From: an uncultured Prevotellaceae bacterium
GTDB lineage: Bacteria > Bacteroidota > Bacteroidia > Bacteroidales > Bacteroidaceae
Direction of reading: 5' to 3'
Assembly: GCA_900316505.1 (NCBI GenBank)
Contig: ONDH01000015.1
Location: forward strand, 1-59,369
Length of the DNA: 59,369 nt
Below are positions 52,931 through 59,369 of the stretch, piece by piece. Under the pieces are notes generated by a model. It did no database searches, was not told the DNA's origin, and was given only the letters and a program-made list of their open reading frames with translations. Each line of letters starts with the position of its first letter. Within the stretch, counting starts at the first letter, position 1. The position numbers and the translations under genes were made by a program.

Positions 52931-54745
52931 ATGAATCTCATCCAACTCATGCGCAAGATTGCGCCATACGTTCGCCCTTACAAATGGCTGGTGGTCGCCA
53001 CATTGCTGCTAACCCTCATTGGTTCGTTCATCGCACAGATTAATGCCATCGTGCTCGACCGCACGGTCGATGCCATCAACGGCCTCATCGTGCCTGAGGG
53101 GTTTGAATGGAGCAAAGCCGCAAACATCCTGACCATCATCAGCATCGTTTTGCTCGGAAAGGAAGTGCTGGCAGCCATCATACGATATGCCCAGAACTAC
53201 TATGGTGAACGCATGCGCATCTTCGTCAGCAAAGACCTCTCGCAAGCCGTGGTGGACAAGATTCTCAGCTACCGTATGGCATTCTTCTCGCGTTCCGGCA
53301 ATGAGACAGGACGTCTGCAAACCCGCATTGACCAAGGCGTGGGTTCCCTCTCATCCACCGTACAGAATGTCTTCATCAACCTCCTTCCCATGTTGACCAG
53401 TGCCCTATTGGCGCTCATCCTCATGTTCTCCGCCAATGTGTATGTAGGTCTCACCGCCCTTCTCATTGTGCCCATCTACATCTGGCTCGCCCTTGCACAA
53501 GCACGTCGTCTGAAGGGATGGCGCTCCAACATGCGGCATTTCCGCGAGACAAAAAGTTCGGGATTGGTCGGCATTATCGAGAGCATGAATGTCATCAAGT
53601 CCTTCAACCGTGAGAACATTGAGAGTAAGAAGCAATGGGATATCCAAACGCAATTCACCGACAATCAGATGCTCGTCCGCAAGACCTCCTTCCGTTTTGA
53701 CGGCATGAAAAGCCTGGTGCAGCAAGTCGGCACCGTGCTCATCATCATCCTCACTGCCTATCTCGTGCTCATTGAATATCCAGGCATGACCATCGGTAAA
53801 ATCATGTACCACGTCATGCTCTTCGCCAACGTCACCGCGCCCATCACCCAGCTGCAGTTCATCTTCGACTCCCTCAACGATGCACTCATCTATGCCGAGG
53901 GGTTCTTCGACATCCTTGACGCAAAACAAGAAACCGAGCCTTCCGGCACCTATCGTCCCGACCGCGTGAAAGGCAACTTCGAAATACGTGGCGTCGATTT
54001 CACCTACCCCAACGGCACCAAGGCACTCCACAACATCAACATGACCATCGAAAGTGGACGCATCACAGCCTTTGTCGGACTCTCTGGAGCAGGCAAATCG
54101 ACCATTGTCAATCTGTTGGACAAGTTCTACGAACCTGACTGCGGGCAGATTCTACTTGATGGCGTTGACCTCAAAGACTACGATACGACATTCTTACGTG
54201 ACCAAATAGGGCTTGTGCTCCAAAAGAACCATATCTTCTCCGGCACCATCGAAGAGAACATCCGGTATGGCAAGCCGGAAGCCACTGAGGAAGAAGTGAT
54301 TGAAGCTGCCAAGAAAGCCTTCATCTATGACCAAGTGATGAAGCTTCCCAAGGGCATGCAGAGCCAAGCCACCGCCCTATCCGGCGGACAACAACAACGC
54401 ATCGCCATTGCACGTATGTTCCTCAAGAACCCACCTATCATCTTCCTCGATGAGCCCACCGCAAGCCTTGATGCAGTCGCCACCGAGCAAATCAAGGCAA
54501 GCATCGATGCCATCAAGCGCGACCGCACCGTCATCATCATCAGCCACAGCATCAGTCAAATCATTGATTCCGACATGATTTATGCGCTCAAAGACGGACG
54601 TGTGGAACAATCAGGCAACCCCGACGAACTCTACCAGAAAGGTGGTGTCTATAAAGACATCGTTGATGCTTCTGCCCGCAGCCTCAACATTGACAAACTG
54701 GCACACACGCTCGACCGCAACGGTGACGGGCAACTCTTCGACTGA
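52931..54745 (+). CDS. ABC exporter, fused membrane and ATPase domains
   Basis: The 604-residue half-transporter has six helices (residues 15-310) and an ATPase domain: Walker A VGLSGAGKSTIVNLL, Q-loop, signature ALSGGQQQRIAIARM, Walker B IIFLDEPTASLD and the H-loop ISHSIS. It forms a homodimer or a heterodimer with another gene. MsbA/MDR-type substrates (lipid, drug or peptide) are all possible. The C-terminus ends in a short acidic tail. Confidence 0.92.
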   Translation: MNLIQLMRKIAPYVRPYKWLVVATLLLTLIGSFIAQINAIVLDRTVDAINGLIVPEGFEWSKAANILTIISIVLLGKEVLAAIIRYAQNYYGERMRIFVSKDLSQAVVDKILSYRMAFFSRSGNETGRLQTRIDQGVGSLSSTVQNVFINLLPMLTSALLALILMFSANVYVGLTALLIVPIYIWLALAQARRLKGWRSNMRHFRETKSSGLVGIIESMNVIKSFNRENIESKKQWDIQTQFTDNQMLVRKTSFRFDGMKSLVQQVGTVLIIILTAYLVLIEYPGMTIGKIMYHVMLFANVTAPITQLQFIFDSLNDALIYAEGFFDILDAKQETEPSGTYRPDRVKGNFEIRGVDFTYPNGTKALHNINMTIESGRITAFVGLSGAGKSTIVNLLDKFYEPDCGQILLDGVDLKDYDTTFLRDQIGLVLQKNHIFSGTIEENIRYGKPEATEEEVIEAAKKAFIYDQVMKLPKGMQSQATALSGGQQQRIAIARMFLKNPPIIFLDEPTASLDAVATEQIKASIDAIKRDRTVIIISHSISQIIDSDMIYALKDGRVEQSGNPDELYQKGGVYKDIVDASARSLNIDKLAHTLDRNGDGQLFD

Positions 54746-54787
54746 GACCACTCTCCACGTTGGGTCTCACCAATACACCTTCACCAT

Positions 54788-54846
54788 TTTTGCCCTTGCA
54801 AAATGAATTTGATAAATTTCACAATTTCACATTTCACAATTTCACA
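54788..54846. repeat. short-unit repeat between the ABC gene and the accessory operon
   Basis: TTTCACAATTTCACATTTCA and further units, part of the short-unit repeat family listed at 5114. It lies at the left edge of the accessory operon. Confidence 0.65.
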
Positions 54847-54881
54847 CGAAGAGGGGGTCAACTGACCTCCTCTTTGTGTGT
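54846..54881 (-). terminator. terminator overlapping the end of the accessory operon
   Basis: AAGAGG.GGTCA pairs with TGACC.CCTCTT around act. On the minus strand it overlaps the stop codon of the gene at 54858 (54858-54860). T-richness after it is weak, so the call is moderate. Confidence 0.5.
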
Positions 54882-55226
54882 TATGAAGCGCATGTACGCT
54901 TTGCTGAACTTGATGAGTGAAATAAATTCACTTGCCTTTGCGACAAAAGATAATGGAAAGAAAACCTTGTTGAGAAGTGCAGGGGCGCTTTCTTCATTCC
55001 ACGTCATCACAATGGGCATTTCGACATTCACCCTTGCTGCCTTTAGCCTTTCAAGTATGGCTTCTGCCTTGAGTCCGTACAGATGAAATGCCAAGGCTTG
55101 CAGTTCGATGTACCCCTTCGGGAAAAAGCCGTTGATGAGTTTGATGACTTGATACAAATAATCCACCTCATTCTGGGCTTTTTCCACATCAGGATGCTTG
55201 ATATGTAGAAAGTTAGTCGTCATCAT
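54858..55226 (-). CDS. small protein of the accessory operon (122 aa)
   Basis: The 122-residue protein (MMTTNFLHIKHPDVEKAQNE, then ALAFHLYGLKAEAILERLKA) is mostly helical with no known motif. It starts inside the end of the DUF5675-like gene (about 14 bp overlap; MTTNF at 55223 is the alternative). It is the last gene of the minus-strand operon. Function unknown. Confidence 0.6.
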   Translation of the reverse strand: MMTTNFLHIKHPDVEKAQNEVDYLYQVIKLINGFFPKGYIELQALAFHLYGLKAEAILERLKAARVNVEMPIVMTWNEESAPALLNKVFFPLSFVAKASEFISLIKFSKAYMRFITHKEEVS

Positions 55227-55767
55227 CTTCCTGTTCCTCCCAATCGTCGTTTTCCTCCAGCATATTCCAATCCTTGGGCTTCCATGCATTCGGGTCTTCC
55301 ATTTCCTGCCCCTGCTCAGTCACCATTTCATCCTGCACAATGTTGATGCGGATGTCATTGGATGCCGTTCGGGGGTTGATTTCTCCTGTGGCAATCAGAT
55401 GGTCTATCAGATTTGAGATGACATTCTGCACCTCTTCGCCACCTTCCAAGCCTTTCCTCCCCACGAATTTCTTGCCCACACAGATACTGCCAGGGAAGAT
55501 GTCTTTTTGGGTTGGCTTGCCTTCCATCCTTGCGTTTCGGTAGGTACCATTGAAACGGAAACCAAAGGTGAAGCGATGCCCGATGTCCATGATTTTCATG
55601 GGATATTCCCCTGCTTTGATGGCATAGAACATGGGGTTGAACTCTCCTTTGCCATCGAAAACAGCCTTTTCCAGTGTCTTGCACTTGAAGCCTGTTTGTT
55701 GCTCAGTGAGCACACCCAGTGTATAATCTGGAGTGCTCACCTGCCGTTCTAACTTAAAGCGTACCAT
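55213..55767 (-). CDS. DUF5675-like protein with acidic tail
   Basis: The 184-residue protein begins MVRFKLERQVSTPDYTLGVL, then GFKCKTLEKAV, AIKAGEYPMK and IFPGSICVGKKFVG. This follows the order of DUF5675 (an L,D-transpeptidase-like or phage-associated domain): TxG.L, CxTLE, I.aG.Y and a GC.lvG-like segment. The usual catalytic-looking HSGN segment is changed here. The tail is acidic (NDDWEEQEDDDD). In mobile Bacteroidales operons of this type a muramoyl amidase often stands in this position; a cell-wall role is possible. Moderate call. Confidence 0.6.
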   Translation of the reverse strand: MVRFKLERQVSTPDYTLGVLTEQQTGFKCKTLEKAVFDGKGEFNPMFYAIKAGEYPMKIMDIGHRFTFGFRFNGTYRNARMEGKPTQKDIFPGSICVGKKFVGRKGLEGGEEVQNVISNLIDHLIATGEINPRTASNDIRINIVQDEMVTEQGQEMEDPNAWKPKDWNMLEENDDWEEQEDDDD

Positions 55768-55799
55768 TCACTTACCTCCTTTTTCATTTTCTCATTCTT

Positions 55800-58130
55800 T
55801 CATTTTTTCATTTTTATTTTCACGTACCCATCGTCTCTCTTTTCGATGAGATGATTCTTGTACCAAAGTTGTATAACTTTTCTTACAGGTGACTTAATGT
55901 AGGCACGTTGCAGAGCCACACGAAGTTCATCCTTGGTGAACTCATCACCCATCTTTTCAAAGATAGGACTATGAAAGACACCTGCCTTCTTGGCATTCTG
56001 CTGCACCTCGTTATAGCGTTCGCCAAACTGATAGAGACTGTTGCGGAGGTCAACGGTGCAGAACCACTTCACAAAGTTGGTGATGATCTGCTGCTCCCTC
56101 TTGCCCACATTCGCATACAAGCCATGACACAACAGCGCCAGTCGAAATCCCTTCACAGCAGCACGCCTACGAAATACATCCCTTGCCTCATTCAGCGTCG
56201 ATGCCGCCTTGATGCGCTCCTCCTCCAGCCAATCCAAAAGTGGCTTGTAGATATAGGAGAGGTCAACGTGCTCGAAAGACTGGAATTCATACTGCTCAGC
56301 GATGACCTTGTCCAAGTCTGCCACCTCCGCATCCTGCAAGTCCTCCTTATCAAACGTCAAGGGCAACTTGTAGTTCTTCATCTCCAGACGAGAAAGGATA
56401 GTCTTGATTTGCAACCTGTCTTTGCTGTTGATAGGTTTCCAAGGCACAAACTTCGCAAAAGTCTGGTTCTCGATAGGACACACCGAAAATCTCGTCACCA
56501 ATCCATCTTCCACGTTTCGGAAGAACCTGTCAATCTGGTCTTGGGTGCTCGTAAAGAGCAGATTCATGAACATCTGCACTTCTCCCTTGAAGGTGTTGAC
56601 ACTCTTGTAGTACTGACCATAGTACCCATTATCCCAAGTCACTCGCCACAAATCAGATTTATCCCCTCCAGCACTCTTCGTTCCCTTCGTAAAGGTGTCC
56701 AATTCTTCTGCCTCAATGTACATGTGGTGTCCCTTGTTATCCCTCATCTTTGTCAATAACTCAGGTATTGAAATCAAAGGCTTCACGATGCGCACACTCA
56801 CGTGTGGCTGTTCCTCTCCCTTGTCATTCGCGCCTTTGGTTTTCTGCGTCTCTGCCCACATGGCTTCACGTGCATTGCTGATCTCATCCCTGTCCCTCAA
56901 ATTCTGAAGGAGAGAAGACAATCTTTTAATAAAGGACTTACCAGATGAAGGGGGTGCAAACAGCAGACTGATAAATTCCGTGCTCTGCTCCGAGTCATCG
57001 AAGTAGGTTGCCCTGAGGTGAGAGGTGAGTGTGCCAAGGATTGGTAACAGCGCAACAACTGTCGGTACCTTGAAATCCTCTGGGGCTGAGTTGACGTACT
57101 GCCGGAAGATTGGGGGGAGTTGTGGCATGGGTGGGATAGGTTCAGCCTTCGCCTCCTCCTCATTTCCCATGCGGTTGCGTTCAGCCAGCAAACCCTTGTT
57201 CTTCAGCCAGAAGTACAGCCGGCTGTCCAGTTTCGTTTGTCTGTTCGAGGAAGTCAAACTCACGCATTGCTTCCAAGTTTCCTCAATAGGCAGCCCAAAT
57301 GTCGGCAGTACCGCATGAAGAATTTTCGGGTCATTGTTCGCCAAGTTGCGGAACATCACCACCATCTCGTTGTAGAAGGTATGTCGTGTTCCCTCCACAG
57401 GGTCGCCGCCTGTCCCCGCGATGTAGTCCTTCACGATGTCAGCCAACTTGAAGCCATTGTACTCGAAGTCAGCGAAATGGGCATCGTTCGCCTCCACCTC
57501 ACCCAGCGTGCTCTTCACGTTGGTGTTCTTCACGATGGTGCCCGTGCTCTTGTACTTCCTCATCGCGTCGAGGCTCACCTGCGGCACCTCCCCGAACATG
57601 CCTTTCTGATAGACAAGGTACTCCAGCGGCACCAGATAACTCATGCGCGACAGATCCTTGCAGGCAGGGTCAACCTTGCCGAACTGCTCCAAGCCAAACA
57701 CCCTCACGCAGTCGTCAATCGTCGCCTGGAAGCCCTCCGCATGGCAATGCACCAGCAGACGGACACCCTTATGCGAAGGGGTCAGATGCACCAGCACCAC
57801 ATGCTGACGTTCCAGTTCCTGCGTCATCTCTTCCTGCCCGAAGTGGCGTTTCAGGTCTTCCATCTCGATGCGGTCAGGGCTGTCGATGTCAATCATCACC
57901 AAGCCCGTAGGCTCCGCATTCTCCTTCGAGCGCGTCTTGTCACCCACGTCACCCATCGGCATCATCAGCGGCAAGCCACTCTTCAGTTCCTTGTTGCCTG
58001 TCTCGTCAATCTTCTTGCAGATGGCGGCAATCTCCCCGTTCTCCTCCAGGAAGTTCGCCATGTCAGCGTACGACCTCCACGAGGTGAAGGGTCGTACACT
58101 GGTCAAAGTCTTATACACATCTATCTTCAT
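55800..58130 (-). CDS. VirE-N / DUF3987 primase-helicase-like protein
   Basis: The 776-residue protein starts with a BT4734/VirE-N-type domain (RPFTSWR; TGLVMIDIDSPDR; VVLVHLTPSHKGVRLLVHCH), a fold related to archaeo-eukaryotic primases. A DUF3987 domain follows, with the P-loop-like LLFAPPSSGKSFIKRL, a Walker B-like HMYIEAEELDTF and FKGEVQMFMNLLFTSTQDQI. Such proteins are frequent in Bacteroidales genomic islands and prophage-like elements and are thought to act on DNA replication. It is the largest gene of the accessory operon, 2 bp downstream of the OB-like gene. Confidence 0.8.
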   Translation of the reverse strand: MKIDVYKTLTSVRPFTSWRSYADMANFLEENGEIAAICKKIDETGNKELKSGLPLMMPMGDVGDKTRSKENAEPTGLVMIDIDSPDRIEMEDLKRHFGQEEMTQELERQHVVLVHLTPSHKGVRLLVHCHAEGFQATIDDCVRVFGLEQFGKVDPACKDLSRMSYLVPLEYLVYQKGMFGEVPQVSLDAMRKYKSTGTIVKNTNVKSTLGEVEANDAHFADFEYNGFKLADIVKDYIAGTGGDPVEGTRHTFYNEMVVMFRNLANNDPKILHAVLPTFGLPIEETWKQCVSLTSSNRQTKLDSRLYFWLKNKGLLAERNRMGNEEEAKAEPIPPMPQLPPIFRQYVNSAPEDFKVPTVVALLPILGTLTSHLRATYFDDSEQSTEFISLLFAPPSSGKSFIKRLSSLLQNLRDRDEISNAREAMWAETQKTKGANDKGEEQPHVSVRIVKPLISIPELLTKMRDNKGHHMYIEAEELDTFTKGTKSAGGDKSDLWRVTWDNGYYGQYYKSVNTFKGEVQMFMNLLFTSTQDQIDRFFRNVEDGLVTRFSVCPIENQTFAKFVPWKPINSKDRLQIKTILSRLEMKNYKLPLTFDKEDLQDAEVADLDKVIAEQYEFQSFEHVDLSYIYKPLLDWLEEERIKAASTLNEARDVFRRRAAVKGFRLALLCHGLYANVGKREQQIITNFVKWFCTVDLRNSLYQFGERYNEVQQNAKKAGVFHSPIFEKMGDEFTKDELRVALQRAYIKSPVRKVIQLWYKNHLIEKRDDGYVKIKMKK

Positions 58131-58132
58131 GG

Positions 58133-58447
58133 CTACATCATGATTTGAATGTCATACACTTGGCACTTCTGGAAGCGTTTCGCCTCGCCGTTCTTCTCAT
58201 AGTCCTTGACCGAGAAGCCGCAACGGAACTCCATGCGCTTGTTCGCCTCCTTCTGAGCCTTCACGTTCGCGATGTACTCGGGGTTGCCGACATTCAGTTC
58301 TGCCATGATGTCGTCTGCACGCTCCTTGCCATCGTGCCCAATGAACGGGATAGTTAACACTAACGGGTAAGTCTCCATCTTGTTACCCTCCTTGGTGTCC
58401 CATGCTCGGGGAGCACCAATCTCCTTGATAAAACCTTGAATAAGCAT
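58133..58447 (-). CDS. small OB-like protein (104 aa)
   Basis: The 104-residue protein (MLIQGFIKEIGAPRAWDTKE, TYPLVLTIPFIGHDGKERAD, KRMEFRCGFSVKDYEKNGEA, QKCQVYDIQIMM) is rich in beta-strands separated by loops, like a single-stranded DNA-binding or DUF3127-type OB fold. No SSB tail is present. Its stop lies 2 bp before the VirE-N/DUF3987 start. It would suit a DNA-binding helper of that protein; this is an inference. Confidence 0.55.
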   Translation of the reverse strand: MLIQGFIKEIGAPRAWDTKEGNKMETYPLVLTIPFIGHDGKERADDIMAELNVGNPEYIANVKAQKEANKRMEFRCGFSVKDYEKNGEAKRFQKCQVYDIQIMM

Positions 58448-58448
58448 A

Positions 58449-58613
58449 ATTATTAAATTGATAATTGATAATTGAAAATTGATAATTGAGAGTTTAGGGT
58501 TTAGAGTTTAGGGAGTTTAGGAGTTAAAGGGATTTGAAGGGAAGTTATCGCGGTCCTGACCGCTTGGAAGTTAAAGGGACGAATGTCATTGCTGATGAGT
58601 ATCGTCCTTTCCT
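58449..58613. repeat. repeat-filled gap inside the accessory operon
   Basis: ATTGATAATTGATAATTGAA units run into AGTTTAGGGTTTAGAGTTTA units (58449-58530). A hairpin GCGGTCCTGACCGC follows (about 58549-58562). No gene was seen in the gap. Confidence 0.6.
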
Positions 58614-58880
58614 TTATTTCACATACGCGATCAGTTTCGACAGCACCCATGCGAAGCGTTCCGCAGCCCGATTGACAGAGAAACCTGCCTTCTCGAAGTT
58701 GATTTTCACTTGCCACATCTTCTTGCTCTCGGAGAGTTTGAAGAAGGGCGTTTCCAACACTGTGTGCAGATTGCTTGGTCTCGTTCCCTGCTGATACGCG
58801 GTGAACTGCACTTGACCATACTCGTTCAGAATAGCGGAGCCCTTATAATGAATGCCGGGCTTTAATTCTATCTTTTTCAT
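58614..58880 (-). CDS. small protein of the accessory operon (88 aa)
   Basis: The 88-residue protein begins MKKIELKPGIHYKGSAILNE and ends FAWVLSKLIAYVK. It looks like a small beta/alpha fold with no motif I know. It follows the HTH-like gene by 6 bp in the same direction and belongs to the same transcript. Function unknown. Confidence 0.6.
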   Translation of the reverse strand: MKKIELKPGIHYKGSAILNEYGQVQFTAYQQGTRPSNLHTVLETPFFKLSESKKMWQVKINFEKAGFSVNRAAERFAWVLSKLIAYVK

Positions 58881-58886
58881 ATTGAA

Positions 58887-59072
58887 TTAATCTTTAGTTG
58901 TTAATAATTGTGCCGATGGCAGAAAGTTCATCGCGTAGCACCTGATGCGTGAAGCGAGTACTGTCTTAGTTTGAAAACTCAACGCCCTGTATAACGTGGG
59001 TCTGCTTATAGAAGGGAACACCTTGTACAGGCTTTGAAGTTCCTCTTTGTTTTTGATAACTATTTTTCTCAT
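58887..59072 (-). CDS. HTH-like small protein (61 aa), first gene of the operon
   Basis: From the ATG at 59072 the 61-residue protein reads MRKIVIKNKEELQSLYKVFP, then SISRPTLYRALSFQTKTVLA. SRPTLYRALSFQ resembles a helix-turn-helix recognition helix, as in small regulators of mobile islands (compare DUF4248 proteins that head similar VirE-N operons). The frame is open further upstream, but that part overlaps the promoter at 59139, so 59072 is preferred. Confidence 0.55.
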   Translation of the reverse strand: MRKIVIKNKEELQSLYKVFPSISRPTLYRALSFQTKTVLASRIRCYAMNFLPSAQLLTTKD

Positions 59073-59138
59073 ACTGTTATTTGTTTTGTTGATGAATACT
59101 AACACCCTCGCCCTGCGCACTGACTTGGGATGACGATG

Positions 59139-59146
59139 CAAAGGTA
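59139..59146 (-). promoter_or_regulatory. -7 element of the accessory operon
   Basis: TACCTTTG on the minus strand, 67 bp ahead of the ATG at 59072. It follows directly behind a terminator-like hairpin, as at 52846-52892. Confidence 0.6.
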
Positions 59147-59150
59147 CGGA

Positions 59151-59188
59151 CACAAAAAAACCTCCGCAACTTTTCGTTGCAGAGGCTT
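59151..59188 (-). terminator. terminator upstream of the accessory operon promoter
   Basis: CCTC.GCAAC pairs with GTTGC.GAGG (59161-59184). On the minus strand the stem is followed by TTTTTTTG. It would stop transcripts coming from beyond the right window edge. Confidence 0.7.
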
Positions 59189-59192
59189 TCCA

Positions 59193-59230
59193 TTGTTCGT
59201 AAATGTTCGGAATTGTTCGTAAATGTTCGG
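59193..59230. repeat. direct repeat, 18-bp unit at 20-bp spacing
   Basis: TTGTTCGTAAATGTTCGG occurs at 59193-59210 and again at 59213-59230. It lies behind the terminator and ahead of the element at 59276; it could be a binding site pair. Confidence 0.7.
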
Positions 59231-59275
59231 GAAATAAAGAAAAGTGCCACCCCGACATGGCAAAACGCTATTTTA

Positions 59276-59369
59276 ACGTGAGTTCGGTATAAGAAGTTGC
59301 GCCGTTGGCGCCGAAAGAAAAATAGATAAAAACAAATAAAAATAGATAAATAGATCATGTTTTTTTATA
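59276..59369. mobile_element. MITE-like element C, cut by the window edge
   Basis: ACGTGAGTTCGGTATAAGAA, hairpin GCGCCGTTGGCGC, then CGAAAGAAAAATAGATAAAA match the left half of element B. The element runs out of the window at the right, so its other end and any flanking duplication cannot be seen. Confidence 0.6.

Noticed and set aside
55274..55752. Plus-strand frames opposite the DUF5675-like gene
   Set aside because: No motif; the minus-strand operon explains the sequence.
57120..58148. 342-codon plus-strand frame opposite the VirE-N/DUF3987 gene
   Set aside because: Its His/Leu-rich product is antisense of a gene with clear domain motifs.

Overview
The window looks like chromosome of a Prevotella-type member of Bacteroidales (phylum Bacteroidota). 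The grounds are: many promoters of the Bacteroidota -7 form TAnnTTTG, start codons without Shine-Dalgarno sequences, the gene order rpmB-rpmG-DUF4295-ftsY-rimO, a complete aerotolerance (Bat) operon, a LysS with a long C-terminal extension, FprA-type flavodiiron protein, and secreted proteins ending in type IX secretion (T9SS) C-terminal tails. No database search was possible; all family names come from reading motifs.

Region 1 (1-3100, minus strand) is a degraded toxin/immunity-like locus. It holds a small periplasmic TonB-C protein, the tail of an M91-type zinc metalloprotease toxin domain that starts in frame directly behind the TonB stop codon, and several small lipoproteins. Two of these are paralogues, and one is frameshifted. 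Region 2 (3101-4418) has no gene but carries three different tandem arrays, each of period 23 bp, and a 108-bp MITE-like element with a 9-bp flanking direct repeat.

Region 3 (4419-13630, minus) is the MoxR-DUF58-BatA-BatB-BatC-BatD-BatE operon ending in a PAP2 phosphatase. Region 4 (13825-18775, minus) holds ribosomal protein genes rpmB and rpmG, a DUF4295 gene, ftsY, rimO, a plain HU gene and an unusual HU-transmembrane-LysM protein. Region 5 (18942-25445) has tRNA-Arg followed by tandem repeats carrying the tRNA 3' end, an orphan antitoxin-like gene, a C-rich nucleoside hydrolase-like lipoprotein gene, a VapBC-like pair, a palindromic element, a lipoprotein of the DHH/family II pyrophosphatase type, a secreted metallo-beta-lactamase-fold protein and a flavodiiron protein.

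Region 6 (25446-26050) is a GxxExxY-family gene bounded by inverted arms of the same repeat family as the MITE-like elements, which suggests a mobile cassette. Region 7 (26054-33713) holds pgi, gpsA, lysS and uvrA; between lysS and uvrA lies an array of four palindromes spaced exactly 21 bp apart. Region 8 (33852-41278, plus) is a secreted polysaccharide/protein degradation cluster (GH128-like, HExxHxxGxxxH metalloprotease, GH28-like) with deoD inside it. Region 9 (41306-54745, plus) contains an AspT/YidE-type transporter, a CcdA/DsbD-type membrane protein, a basic unknown protein, a large MscS channel, TonB, a polyprenyl synthase, TatD, tRNA-Ser, an ExbB-ExbD-ExbD energy-transduction operon and an ABC exporter.

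Region 10 (54858-59072, minus) is a compact accessory operon: an HTH-like small protein, a small unknown, an OB-like protein, a VirE-N/DUF3987 primase-helicase-like protein, a DUF5675-like protein and a small unknown. Upstream of its promoter lies another copy of the MITE-like element, cut by the window edge. The most promising undescribed structures are the element family with its GxxExxY passenger, the HU-TM-LysM tether protein, the tRNA-tail repeat array, the 21-bp palindrome array, and the VirE-N/DUF3987 operon.
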